A model generated the notes under the pieces. That model ran no database searches and was not told the DNA's origin. It saw only the letters and a program-made list of their open reading frames with translations. DNA of 64,000 nucleotides, from positions 195,253 to 259,252 of the forward strand of contig JAMWET010004087.1 of assembly GCA_024036415.1 (NCBI GenBank). The letters run 5' to 3'. Origin of the DNA: Prochilodus magdalenae (taxonomy: Eukaryota > Chordata > Actinopteri > Characiformes > Prochilodontidae). Made by a program: the position numbers and the translations under genes. How positions within the stretch are numbered: position 1 is the stretch's first letter; every line of letters starts with the position of its first letter. This document shows positions 12,283 through 48,700 of the stretch, one piece after another.

Positions 12283-14919
12283 GTATGTGATTTATAGGAT
12301 GAGTCTTGCTATGAAAGCACATCTGCATGTTCTAGGGACTGATTGTCAGTCTTCTTAATCTGATCGTGGCTAATGAAGACAGCTAGCTAACGGTAAAGGA
12401 CTTAGGGATCTGAAACAGCGTTTGAACCTGGAAATTACCATTACATAAGACTGAACAGGCAGAACCTGAACCTCTTTCAAAGTCATTGGTCATCTTTAGC
12501 CATGATTCAGGACCTGGTCAGTGTTTTTGCTGCTGGGATGTTCATGGTTTCATGCAATATACCTGAGAGGAAGCACTTGCATTCATTATGTTTCTCCACA
12601 TGTTTGTTCAGGTTTTTCTCAGCTGCCTCACGATGAAGAAAAATATTCAGAAATGAAACATTAATGGATATTTAGATAACGTGCTGTATGATGCTGTATT
12701 AGCAGGGCTACTCACGGAGCAGACGGCAGCACTGAGTGTGCTTCTGTTTACTGTAGTTTGTTCTGTAAATACAGAATTCTGCTCCATTTATTAATCACTG
12801 CAGGAATATTCAGATTATAATCAGCACTCTGATGTCTGAGTGCAGCTCCATTACACACACATTAATCATTAATGTGACAGTATGAGTTTGTAATGACAGA
12901 AACAGAACAAACTCAGACTAAGCGGGGAAGGAGCGCCCCCTGTGGTGAACTGAGTTCTTACTCACTTTAGGGACTGAGAACACTACCATTTTAAATATCA
13001 GTGTTTTTAATGGTTAATACAGAACACAAACATGATTGGTTTGCAGTTTTACAACTGTATTATTACAACCAGGAATGTAAAGACAAGGACATTCTTGATA
13101 AGCTACCCTGCAAGAACCAACTCCCAAGAACATGAGGACGGAGATCACACATGTAGGAGTTTGAGATGTGCTGTATAGCCAACTTAGCCCAGCTGACATC
13201 ACCAGAGCTTAAATCATTTAGAAGCTGATAATGTAGACTATTGAACAGTGAATCCCAGAATCATATAGCCATCAGATTAACTCTGCATTCACTAATGCAT
13301 GTACTAATAATGAAGATAAAGGTAATAAAGGGTTTTGTTTGGTGTCTGAATCTATCAGGAATTCATGTGTTAATTGGGCATAACTATAATGCTTCTATCA
13401 AAATCACCTGTATGTTTTCTGTAGCTCCCTCCTGTCATCATTTTGTTGTCCTCTATTTGATTGGTCTTGCTCCCTAAAGTAAAGGCAATCATTAATACAG
13501 GTATGAGTGCATCATTTTACTTTAAGGGACACAAACATTATGAATTCATCAGAAATGATCAGTAATCATTGCTCTCTGTGTGATAAACTGAGACACACTC
13601 TACACAATGTTGTACTTTACTTACTGTACAGCACAACAGGAGTCTATAGATCCGTGGGGTCCTGGGACTGGGATTTGGACCACTGGATTAAGGTTTCTCA
13701 TTCGTGAGTACAGTTGCAAGTTTAAGAAAAACCATTCCCACATGACGCACTGTGTATCAAAGGTTTTATTTTTTTTTAGCAGGAATTGATTAAAGATTAA
13801 TTATAGCACACAGAACACAAAGATGAATTAAAACTGTCCCAAATGAGGACTAGTGGCAAAGAGATGTCAGTGGAACATTGATTTAACTGAATAATAGACA
13901 AAAGGCACATAGAAACAGACAAGGTAACTTAAAAAACCTTCAACAATAAACTCAAGACCATAAACAGAGGCAAACAGAAGGACTGCCTAAACAGCAAGAC
14001 CAACCTGACATAAGAAGATACAAGGTTAACAGGATGGAGCTACAGAAAACATACAGGCGACTTTGATGGACACATTGTTTTACACTTTGTCAACAAAATG
14101 TTTAATTAACACACACATTCCTGATAAATTGAGGCGGTGAATAAAGCCTTTATTACCTCCATCTTCATTACTAGCACAGACATTAGTTAATGCTGGGTAA
14201 ATCAATCTTATGGTCGTTAATATATGACTCATTCATTTGTTTCTGATGAATGACTCATTATCTTCTGATTAATTTATCATTAGATCATGTACCCTCAATC
14301 AGAATCATGTAGAAATAGAGTTACGTCAACTGAAGTTCAAAATGCTTTATGGTGATGTGATGCACACAGACATCCGATAGTTCCATGAAGTTATGGGCAG
14401 GTCATTTGAACGGTGATTGACATATACCAAAAATAGCAATACTACTAACAACAACAACCACAATAACAAAAATAATAATAAAGCACATTTCATACCGTTA
14501 GCAACCTAAAGTGCTTATGCATTTTTATTTATGAACCAAAGACACAATAAATCTTTTAAAGAAAGTACCACAATACTGTAGTTGTAATGAAACACTGAGT
14601 TAAAGAGAGACACTTTTGAGTGTGTATTGAAATAGTTTAATAGGAAAAGAGTTTAGAAGGTTGCAACTGAGAGCGTTTCTCAACATTTCCTGTTTACAGA
14701 AGGTATTAGCAGCAGACCAGCATCTGTAGATCTAAGATCACGAACTGGAACATAAACAGAAAGGCATTCTGTGATGTAAGCACGTTCTAGATTATTTAGA
14801 GCCTTATAGACCAGCAGCAGATCTAAACTCTATTGTAATAGACACAGGCCGCCAGGGCAGCTCTTTTAGAACAGGAGGAATAGGAGCTCCGTGTTTAGAA
14901 CACAAGGGATACACACGTT
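12283..14919. other. Unannotated intergenic DNA
   Basis: AT-rich. No ORF beyond about 80 codons, no element ends seen. Confidence 0.5.
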
Positions 14920-16305
<1,386 letters not shown>

Positions 16306-16689
16306 AGCTCGTACTCCAAAATAGATATCCACATTTAATCTCTGTGGTTCTAGAGGTAACTCAGTACTTCCTCAGTGTTTTGAGCTGCCATGACGCCTGC
16401 ATGTACTGTTTCTGCCCTCTAGTGGTGAAATACATGTAGTGCACACTGTAGTATCGCTTGAATCATAGTAGGCAGCACACAACACACATTCAGTCCTTTA
16501 AATGTTCCGCGTTAGACTTTCTGCATCAGAGAACTACTTAATTCCTTACTTTTTATTTCTATAACTCAGTTAATGGAAACAAAGTGCCTCCGACACGGTG
16601 GGCTTGGAGGTGGGGTATGGAATGCAACAAAAGAAAACAATAGAAACCAAAATACTGATCACATTATCGGATATGTAATGTCCAGCTTG

Positions 16690-17015
16690 TGCTCAGTTAG
16701 CCTTATTTGTTCAGTGTCCAATATTGTCCCGGCACAGTGAAGAGGTGTTGTACAGTGTGATCTCTGTTGGTACAAACAATCTCCTGTACGTTTCTTTGTA
16801 TGTGTCTGTTGCTGAAACTGCTCCGCTGTTTGACCAGAAGGTCATGAAGAGCGTGTGATGTATTGTCCAGGATAGACGTGAGTTTCTTAAGCTCAAAACC
16901 ATCCAGGGGCCGGCCAAGAACTGAGCCAGCCTTCCTGATCAGTTTGTTGAGCTTTTTAGCATCCGCTTTTCTGATGCTGCCTCCCCAGCAAACTGCCGCC
17001 AAGAAGAAGTTGAAG
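16690..17015 (-). mobile_element. Non-LTR retrotransposon 3' fragment
   Basis: Minus-strand translation contains AAVCWGGSIRKADAKKLNKL, IRKAGSVLGRPLDG and LTSILDNTSHALHDLLVKQR. This pattern is typical of the C-terminal end of fish L2/CR1/Rex1-type reverse transcriptase ORFs. Only the last ~100 codons remain. Confidence 0.75.
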
Positions 17016-17844
17016 TCAGCAAAGTCAGCAAAAAGAGCTGATTTATTTTAAACATTACCAAACACTGGTTCATTTCTACTTGGTTTTTTAGCTCACCTGT
17101 CGAAGGTGTTGGTTGCAGGTTGTTTTCCTGTTACATGCGCAAAAAGCCAAAGCCCAACAGTCATGTAACTGACTATATACCAAATGATCACATTTGTTTT
17201 TTTGTTTTTTTTTTAAAACATATCTAACCGACTGATCTTCATCTTTAAACATCATCTGCAAACTGTAATGAACAGAAATACAGTTTTCTAGTGAGGACAA
17301 GGTTCGGACATCCCCACAGTACTTACTGCTTAAAATGCCTACAATTCAGGTGCACCACCATCAGCTGCTTATGATTAGGACAGGGTTAGGAGTAATCCAG
17401 AGGAGCCGGTCTTATTTAAACCTCGGATATTTAGTTAGGTTCACTCCTGATTGTTGGGTGATATTACAATACGCAGGTCCAAGAAGGTCTGTAGGGTTAG
17501 GGAAGAACCGCTGACTGTAGAGCAGTATAGTCATGGAGCAGGAGGTGAATGTGGAGTCTAGAGCGTTTAGTTACTTTATGCTCCTTTCTTAACATTAGCC
17601 AATCAGACTAGCCAAACCATACAGTCACGTACCTCTCAGTGTGGGGTCTGTAGTGACGGATGAAGTTGGTTGTGGTGGTCGGGTCACTGATGTTTCACCT
17701 CCATATCGCTGTTCTCTTGACTTTCATCCACAACACAGTCCTCTAATCCACATCTCTCCTGCGCTCTGATAGGTTGCCAGTTTTGCACGCATTGCAACAG
17801 AAATTACCCAAATTTCCACAAAAATCCCTACCAATTTATATTTT

Positions 17845-18390
17845 AAATGAAATCGAGTCATTTCAAGTCATTTACCTCAAGTCAAGTCTCAAGTGATGAA
17901 TAGAAAGTCAAAGTCACCTCGAGTCTTTCATCAGTGTTAGCCAAGCAAGTCTCAAGTCACAAATTTGGCAACTCAAGTTAAGTCATGTGACCCCAGGCCC
18001 CCAAAATGCTTCTGGCCCAACTATGGCCCACATTCCCTATTTTCATCTGGCCCGCTTAACACACAGCGGACCAAATTAGGGCCATGCGTCAGCCAAAAGT
18101 TGGCAATTCTGCTGTATCTCCACCAGAGTTGGACCAGATATATTTTGGAATGTGTGTTGGTTAATTTGTGGGTTGGCCACTGCAGATCGCCAGTGCTGAT
18201 AGTGGTCCTGCAGTGCCATAGCTTTGTCAGATGTGGCCTACATCTGCATACAATCTGGGACAGGTCCAGATTGTCCACAGGGCCATACTGCAGAGATGGG
18301 CAAATTGCTACACACACCAGCCAAGAGGACACACATACAGTCTGAGGGCTAATTCAGGAGCTCAAGCTCCCCATGCTGCCTGTCTGTGCA
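17845..18390. repeat. Dispersed repeats with CAAGTC and GGCCCA motifs
   Basis: 17845-17990 is dense in TCAAGTC / CTCAAGTC motifs. 17990-18300 is dense in TGGCCCA / GGGCCAT motifs. Both types are common in fish intergenic DNA. The ORFs over them show no conserved protein. Confidence 0.5.
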
Positions 18391-19119
18391 CATGCTGGAG
18401 TGAACTGACCCTTAAAAAACCCAGAGAGTTAATGTAAACACGCCAATAATGGTATTATATCCTTCCACTGTACTTTATTTACGAAGATCTGAAAGTGCTA
18501 TTAGTCTATAAAGAGTAAAAACATCAGTGAAAATAACATCACATCATCAAACTGCAAACAAATATAAAACATGCAAAACATACCAGCATAAAAGCTCACA
18601 TACTACAACAGCCTTCGTCAGCCTTAAGGTACAGATTACTGAAGGTAAACAAGGTCAGCATCATCTTCGTCAGTATCATTATCATCATTTCTCTGTTTTT
18701 TATCACAGCAAAGAAGGTTAAAACTGCTTCCTTTCAATAGAAACCTGCCTATTAATATACAGCTTCGAGCTCCAACCTCACTCCATACACACTGACAGAT
18801 TTGCTGACATATCAAAGCGCCCACTGTGTGTCTTATCACCACTAGATAGCAGCTGATCTCTCAGCAGTTTGGCAGGAGCACATCCTGCTGTCCACCTGTG
18901 GTCAAACCCGGCACCAAACAATCATACTGTCTCTTTTAGATAAATACACGTCATATGGGTTAAATTATTTCTAGTAAAGATTACAGTATTTATAATATGA
19001 GTACAATACACTAAACATGCATTATTCACCAAATCCAGCCTCTTTCTTCGAGAGAGTGTGTGTATTGTTGTATTACAGTGCCACAGCTGTAATCTGATCA
19101 TCATAGAGGAGAAGTCATA

Positions 19120-19537
19120 TTGCCCCCTTCACTTCCTGTAGTGTATTGCAATCTGTCAGAATGACTGTGTGTGTCATTTCCCTCCTACACTTCCTGTAGT
19201 GTATTACAGTCTGTCAGAATGACTGTGTGGGTCATACTACCCCCTACACTTGCTGTAGTGTATTACAATCTGCAAAAATGACAGTGTGGGTCATATGGCC
19301 CCCTACACTTCCTGTAGTGTATGACAGTCTGTCAGAATGACCGTGTGGGTCATATCGCCCCTACACTTACTGTAGTATATGACAGTCTGTCAGAATGACC
19401 GTGTGGGTCATATCGCCCCTACACTTTCTGTAGTATATGACAGTCCGTCAGAATGACCGTGTGGGTCATATCGCCCCTACACTTTCTGTAGTGTATTACA
19501 GTCTGTCAGAATAACAGTGTGGGCCATGTGAACATTA
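19120..19537. repeat. Minisatellite, ~60-bp unit, 7 copies
   Basis: Tandem units containing CCTGTAGTGTATTACAGTCT and GTCAGAATGACTGTGTGGGT. It lies 450-870 bp beyond the stop codon of sh3pxd2a, so it may be in that gene's 3' UTR. Confidence 0.88.
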
Positions 19538-19986
19538 GCACATTAATTTTGTTTATAATAAGCATACTGCTAATTGAAACTAAAGTAATTTCAAAACCTT
19601 AGATTCTCAGTTCAGGAACTTATCTTGTACTATGTATTTTGCTCTCAGGTCTTTTGATTTTTGTGGAGTTTTATCCCCTCACAGAAAACACATGCATTTT
19701 GCATCACCCCAAAAGTTACAGCATGATACCACAGGTCACTGAATTTTATATATTTCATATTTGCTAGCTATAGTTAGCCATGACGTAACATGATCTGACG
19801 CTAGTATAACATACTTTAATATTGAAAACGATGTCACATAGAAACCAGCTAATTAAAGAAAAAGATATTTAACAGGGATTTTTGTACACTGCCCTGAAGG
19901 TTCTGCCCTTTCCATTGCACGTCCTGGGTCTCTCGCCTGGTTCGCTATGACATTTCTAAGTTGTAAAGAGAGTTCTTCTCCAACAT

Positions 19987-41761
<21,775 letters not shown>

Positions 41762-43959
41762 GCTGGTTCTGTAGAGTGAAAGGGTGAGTTTAGTAAAAGC
41801 CTGGAGCTTAAAGACGAGAAGAAACCAAGAAAATCAAGATCTCTGTGTATGTGTGTGTGCCGTGAGGCGGTGCTGCAGGCTGGATGCTCTCCAGTTAACA
41901 CAGCTGGACACAGCTGGATGAAATTTCGTCACCTTGGGAGTGAAGCTCAATAGCAGAGACCAGGACTCGGGTTAGCAAATCAGACATGACATTCCAGCCT
42001 CAGAAAACAGAACAGAACAGGACTAGATTAAGAACATTAATGTGCAAGATTAACCCCCTCAGTTCCAGCCTTATGCATGATGAGCTCTACAGAGTCATTA
42101 CTGAGCAGCTGTTCACCTGCATCTCACAGCAGTGTCAGGTACAATACAGCTTCAGCTGACCTTCTGTCACCGAAAACCTTCAGGCTGTCTTTCAGTCCAT
42201 ACAGCATACGTGTACAGTGTTGAGTTATTGTGTCGAGTTATACTTCAAGTGTACAATGTTGGGTTATAGTGTTGAGTTATATAGATATACACTGTGGGTA
42301 GCGGTGTGAAGTTATAGTGTATGTGTACTGTGTTGGGTTACACTGTTGAGTCAAAGTGTAAGTGTATAATGTTGGGTGATATTGTTGAGTTGCAGTGCAA
42401 GTCTACATTTTGTTGGGTTATAGTGTTGAATTCTAGTGTATATGTACAGTGCTAGGTAGTACTGTAAAGTTATAGTGTATGTGTACAGTGTTGGGTTATT
42501 GTGTTGAGTTATTGTGTGACTGTACAGTGTTGGGTTATACTCTTCAGTCATAACGTAAGTGTAAAATTTTTATAGTGTTCAGTTACAGTGTAGGGTTGTA
42601 GTGTTAAGTTATAGTTTAAGTGCACAGTGTTGGATTATAGTGTTCAGTTACAGTGTGAGTGTCCAGTGTTGGATTACAGAGTTGAGTTATAGTGTGAGTG
42701 TACAATGTTGGATAATTATGTTAATTTATACTGCAAATGTACAGTGTTCAATTATAGTGTTGGGTTACAGTGTGAGTGCCCAGTGTTGGATTATAGTGTT
42801 CAGTTACAGTGTGAGTGTCCAGTGTTGGCTAATAGTGTGCAGTTACAGTGTGAGTGTCCAGTGTTGGGTTATGGTGTTGAGTTACAGTGTGAGTGTCCAG
42901 TGTTGGGTTATAGTGTTGAGTTACAGTGTTAGTGTCTAGTGTTGGGTTATGGTGTTGAGTTACAGTGTTAGTGTCCAGTGTTGGGTTGTTTAGTGTACAC
43001 TGTGATTGTATGCTGTTGTTTTGTTTCAGTGTAATCTTCTGGGTTTATTAATGCAGTCAGTTTAGTAAATATTTAGATATGCTTTACCCTAACTGGCTGG
43101 TTTACAGTGAGATGTCGTTATGATCACACAGAAGCACTATGTGGAAATAGACTAAATAAAATGAGCCTCTGTGTAAATAACCTCATACGTTTTTATTAGC
43201 TATGCAAGTTACTTGGAGCTAATGCTAATAGCTAATGCTACCTATACTAGCTACTGGCTTTTTATCCGGACATTAACACACAGTAGATTAAAGTTCACTA
43301 TGGAACTCTCAGTTTAAGGTGATTTGCTTCAACCGGCAAACACGGTATACACTCATAAAGCATGGCAGCTACTTACATACTGCTGTTAGTGATGTGATGC
43401 TAATAAATGTGAAGCTGCTCCTCTCCTTAGTCTCTTCAGGCTCAAATGATGAGCAAAGCTGTTCCATGTTGACCAAGAGTTTGGGAAACTGCCCTGAGTG
43501 ACGTGTAGACTCCGGATTAAGATCTCTGGAATAATGTTATAGATGTGGGAGTTGAAGTTCCTTCTCTCCAGCTTGTTTTGTTCCACCTTAATTGGTGCTG
43601 CAGTTACATTCTGGTACCTGTACAAGTTACAGTATTTAAGGTGGAATGGAACACTGGAATAAAAAGCTGGTGAATAGGAATCGACTTCAGCCTTTTCAGG
43701 ACAGAGCTGAAATCAGACTAGGGATCACGTCAGCTGAGTAATAAAGCCCACTGAATAAACTAAAAATATATATATATTAAATGTATTTAAAAATATCAAT
43801 AAATCTTGCAAAATTATTATTATTATTATTATTATTAATAATAATAAATACACTCTAATAGAAGGAACATGAATTAAGTGGGAGTGAATAACCCCACCCA
43901 CTGTGTGAGTGTGGGTGTGACGCACTTCCTGTTTACATGCTGCCGTCCGCGTGGCAGTG
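41762..43959. other. Divergent intergenic / promoter region
   Basis: Sequence between the sh3pxd2a start codon and the probable samd8 first exon. It contains the minisatellite at 42210-43010, an (ATT)n run near 43814-43850, and CpG-bearing sequence at about 43920-43995. It must hold the 5' UTR and promoter of sh3pxd2a and possibly that of samd8. No TATA box can be assigned with confidence. Confidence 0.45.
42205..43015. repeat. Minisatellite between the two genes
   Basis: Irregular units of the type GTGTTGGGTTATAGTGTTGA followed by GTTACAGTGTGAGTGTCCA, about 45-bp higher-order period. The 112-codon ORF over it is a by-product of the period. Confidence 0.85.
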
Positions 43960-43997
43960 CCTCACAATCGTGAGAGTGACGGGAGAGAAGGAGCGCT

Positions 43998-44044
<47 letters not shown>
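43960..44044 (+). other. samd8: Probable 5' non-coding first exon of samd8
   Basis: CpG-containing, GA-repeat-rich sequence ending in GGCG|GTAAGA, a good donor at 44045. It lies 1.2 kb upstream of the acceptor at 45253 that begins the ATG exon. The start of transcription is not visible and the left bound is a guess. Confidence 0.4.
43998..44041. repeat. (GA)n at the probable samd8 first exon
   Basis: 22 GA units ending three bases before the GTAAGA donor. Confidence 0.9.
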
Positions 44045-44224
44045 GTAAGATTAATCATTTAATGATTTAATAGTATAATAACTGTGTTAATAGTGTAAGA
44101 GTCTCGCGCTGTGATTTACACCGAATGTTACGCTGTCTTTCTCAATCTCTATCAGTCTCTCTATCACTCTCTCTTTTTCTAAGACCCTCTCTCTTTATTT
44201 CTCTCTCCTACTCGCTCTGTTACT

Positions 44225-44256
44225 CTCCCTCCCTCTCTCTCTCTCTCTCTCTCTCT

Positions 44257-44338
<82 letters not shown>

Positions 44339-44350
44339 AGAGAGAGAGAG
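44225..44350. repeat. (CT)n-(AT)n-(GA)n compound microsatellite
   Basis: A CT run, then about 36 AT dinucleotides (44262-44335), then GA. The three blocks form a near-perfect inverted repeat around the AT core, so a long hairpin is possible. In the first samd8 intron. Confidence 0.9.
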
Positions 44351-44469
44351 GGAGAGATATCCCTCTATCATTGTCTCTTTCCCCCTTGTTTATCTCTTCT
44401 TGTCTCTCTGTGTGTCTGTGTTTAGTCAGTGTTTCTCAATCAGTGTTATGAATGTGAAGAACCCGTGGC

Positions 44470-44555
44470 CTGTTACACACACACACACACACACACAGCT
44501 GAGCTCAGTCTGAACACTGTAATCTGTGTGTGTGTGTGTGTGTGTGTGTGTGAGT
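44470..44555. repeat. (CA)n and (TG)n pair
   Basis: (CA)n at 44473-44498 and (TG)n at 44525-44552, inverted relative to each other across a 26-bp spacer. Confidence 0.85.
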
Positions 44556-44834
44556 GCTCTTTGCTCTGAGAGCTGCAGTAAATATTTGAACTGTTAGCAG
44601 ACCACCCCCCACCACCACATACCACCCCCCCAACCACCCCCCCAATCGAGTCAGTATCAGCCTCAAGTTATCAGTCATTCTGATTATAACCTCTACAACT
44701 GATACAATCACAGCCATTCAGTCAGTGACAACACAGACAGGCTTAAACACACAACACGCTGAGTCAAGTGGTCTTACTGCCATCCCTCAATATGACAAAA
44801 CACTACAGCACAACAGATACACAACTTAAACACG

Positions 44835-45215
44835 AAAACATTAAACACACCTACACACAGTACAGACACACAACACCACATCTACCACAATTACACACAG
44901 TACAGGCACACAACCCCAGCATATTCAACACAGCTACACACAGTACAGACACACAACACCAGCACATTAAACACAGGCACACAGTACATACACACAACAC
45001 CAGCACATTAAACACAACTACACACACTACATACACACAACACCTCATTAAACACATCTACACACAGTACATACACACAACACCTCATTAAACACAACCT
45101 AACACAGTACATACACACAGCACCTCATTTAACACAACTAAACACAGTACAGACACACAACTACACACAACACCAGCACATTAAACACAATTAAACACAG
45201 TACAGACACACTACA
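44835..45215. repeat. Minisatellite in first samd8 intron
   Basis: About nine units, 37-45 bp, of the type ACACAGTACAGACACACAAC plus ACCAGCACATTAAACACA. It ends about 40 bp before the ATG-exon acceptor. Confidence 0.85.
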
Positions 45216-45255
45216 TCAAAACAAGTTACTAACACTTTCTCTCATGCTCTCAGGA

Positions 45256-45773
45256 ATGGTGGAGTGGGTTGGAGCTGAGCTGTGGAGCACTGAGCAGGTT
45301 TCTCTCTGGCTGAAGGACCAGGGCTTTGGTCACTATGTGGATCTCCTGTGTGTGAAACACCGTCTGGACGGAGCCGGACTGCTGAGTTTAACTGAAAACG
45401 ACCTACGGTCTCCTCCACTACAGCTCCCCCTTTTGGGGGATATCAAGCGGCTCACGCTCAGCCTGCGTAGACTGCAGAGACAACATTGCCCCAACGGCTT
45501 CTCTCTGTCACCTGAACACTGGTTATGTAATGGTGGTGGCTGTAATGGGGTTGACATGACAGGCCACCCTGTCAGGAAAGATCTTTGCAATGGTTATTCT
45601 AACGGGAAGTGTAAGCGGCGCAGCCAACTGGATCCAGAGTGCTGGAAGACGGCGCTGATCACTGTTTACGTGACACTGGTGTTCGGAATCACATCCTTTA
45701 TCATGGTGCTGGTGCACGAGAAAGTGCCGGACATACACACTTACCCACCCTTACCGGACATATTCCTTGATAG
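45256..45773 (+). CDS. samd8: samd8 exon with start codon, SAM domain and TM1
   Basis: The acceptor CTCTCAG ends at 45253 and the ATG is at 45256. Encodes residues 1-172 plus two bases: SAM domain, then [20 protein letters not shown] (first membrane span) and [19 protein letters not shown]. These match LDPEYWKT and [19 protein letters not shown] of SAMD8. Donor GTCAGT. An in-frame ATG at 45244 lies upstream of the acceptor and would be intronic. Confidence 0.93.
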
Positions 45774-48700
45774 GTCAGTGCAGAACAATCAGTTCTCAGT
45801 AGCAGTAACACTAACCAATCAGCTCTCAGTAGCAGTGACACTAACCAATCAGCTCTCAGTAGCAGTGACACTAACCAATCAGCTCTCAGTAGCAGTAAAA
45901 CTAACCAATCAGCTCTCAATAGAAAATGGTTCTGTAAAAGATTACAGCTAATTCTGTCATGAATTCCTTGATCTCTTTGTCTGTATTGCAGCGTACCCAG
46001 AATTCCCTGGGCCTTTGCCATGGCTGAGGGTTGTGCAGTGGTCCTGGGCTGCATCCTGCTGCTAACACTGCTACTGCACAAACACAGGTACACATGCACA
46101 AACACAGGTACACCTACACAAATACAGGGACACCTACACTAATACAGGGACACCTGCACAAATACAGGTACACCTACAAAAACACATGTACACCTACACA
46201 AATACAACGACACTCACACTAACACATGTACACCTACACAAATACAGGTACGCCTACACAAATACAACGACACTCATACTAACACATGTACACCTACACA
46301 AATACAGGTACGCCTACACAAATACAAGTAAACCAACACAAATACAGGTACACATACACAAATACAGGTACCCTTACACAAATACAACGACACCTACATT
46401 AACACATGTACACCTTCACAAATACAGGTACGCCTACACAAATACAACGACACTTACACTAACACATGTACACCTACACAAATACAGGTACGCCTACACA
46501 AATACAAGTAAACCTACACAAATACAGGTACACCTACACAAATACAGGTACCCTTACACAAATACAACGACACCTACACTAACACATGTACACCTACACA
46601 AATACAGGGACGCCTAGACAAATACAGGTACCCTTACACAAATACAGGGACACCTACACTAACACATGTACACCTACACAAATACATGTACGCCTACACA
46701 AATACAAGTACACCTACACAAATACAAGTACACCTACACAAAAACATGTACACCTAAACAATACAGGTACACCTACAAAAACACATGTACACCTACACAA
46801 ACACATGTACACCTACACAAACACAGGTACACTTTCACAAATGCAGGGACACCTACACAAATACAGGTACACCTACACAAACACATGTACACCTTCACAA
46901 ACACCTAATAGCTGGTTGTGCCACACTTCTGCATCACTGTGGAGGAATGCTGGTGTGTCTTTGCAGAATAGTTTTAATTCAGCTACATCAGGGGGGTTTC
47001 CAGCATGACCTGCCTGTTTAGGGTCTCACCACAGCATCTCAGTGGGATTCAGGTCAGGACTTTGGTTAGCCCAGACTCTTAATTTAATTAATTCAATTCA
47101 ACTTTATTTCCATTAAACAGATACAGGGTTGTACAGTATAACGAAACACAGTCAGGCTCCTTCTCCAGTGCAGTAAAAGAATATATGTGTATATATAAAT
47201 AGTGTAGTGCAAAGACAAATAGACAAAAACAATGTGAGCAAACAGTACAGTACGTGTACAGGACATGTGCAAGGAGTAAGAGCAGTATGAGAAGTATGTG
47301 GTTGTAAACAGTATAGGTATATAAAGTGTACAGTGCAGCTAAATGCTTACAGATGTTTAGTATACAATTACACAAGGGGCTCTACCAAAGAACAGTTGAA
47401 GAAGAATAAAGTTATGGATATGTTCTGGAATGAACTGGAAAGTCAAAGTTCCTGACCCTAATCCAATAGCAATGTTGTGGAGGGACCTGAAGTGAGCAGC
47501 TCATAGGAGGAATCCCACCAACATCCCAGAGTTAGGGCTGGATAAAATTCCTCCAAGCTGATGTGCAGGACGGATCAACAGTTACCGGGAACGTTTAGCT
47601 GCATTTGCTGCTGCATGAGAAAATCACACCAGACACTGAAAAACAGGGTCACATACTTTTCCCCTCGTAGATATAAAACTCTGGATCATGTACTGATGTG
47701 TAGAGTACTGTGCTGTTAAATGGGTTTAAATTCTTTACAACATTATATTCTTAATTCTTATTATTTGCACAGTCAGTGTGTTGTATTTAATGTTTTCTTT
47801 ATAAAGTAAATAAACAATTACTGAAATAATAAATAATTAAATAATAATAAAAAAATATAATTTTTCTGTATGTAAAGCTGTTGTACAGTATGTACATATA
47901 TACTGTATATGGTTATATTAGCTCATTGTTAGTGTGTTTGTAGGTCTATCTTGTTCCGGAGGTTTTGCGGTCTGATGGGGACGGTGTTCCTGCTGCGCTG
48001 TGTTGCCATGTTCGTCACCTCTCTGTCTGTTCCGGGTCATCATCTACAGTGCTCAGGAAAGGTAGGTCCACCCACACATAGCTGGACTTGATAAAAGTAC
48101 TTCTTCTTGTGCAAATACAGAAAGAAGAATCTATATACTGTACAGTGTAAACATTATAGATAGAGAAAATTATTTTTATCAGCTGTTTATCTGGGATTAG
48201 TAGGTGTTTATTACTCTGGAAAACTGGAATATTACAAATAAAATAAACTGTAATAGTACAAATTAAATAAACTCTTAATATTACAAGTATCATTAACACA
48301 GTATGTAGGGATTTTATGTGTGGCCGTGAAAGTGTTTAACCATTTCCTGTCCTTTCCTAACAGAAGACCAGTGTTTACTGTAGTTAATCAGCCAATAGCT
48401 GATTTGGCTAATCAATCAAACCTACATTCATCTCAGTCTTTCTTAGTCTTTCCAGTGGAGGGTACAGGGTAACAAATCGAATGAAAATTTTATTTATGAT
48501 GTGAATGACGAAGCAGTTTGTTCCTAACGGCATTTAATTCCTTTTCTGAAGAGAATGATGACAGCACTAAACAGAGGTTCATAGGGAGGTTTGTTTGTGC
48601 TACTTGACTTGACTAGTGCATTTGTTTTGACATGAGACGGCGTCAGACATGTAAACATTGGCTTGTAGAGGTTCCTAATGATGTGCTGTGTCAGTCCATC

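Noticed and set aside
46186..46617. ORFs of [16 protein letters not shown] type, which could look like a secreted repeat protein
   Set aside because: They follow the 20-bp array next to the samd8 donor and lack any independent start or domain.
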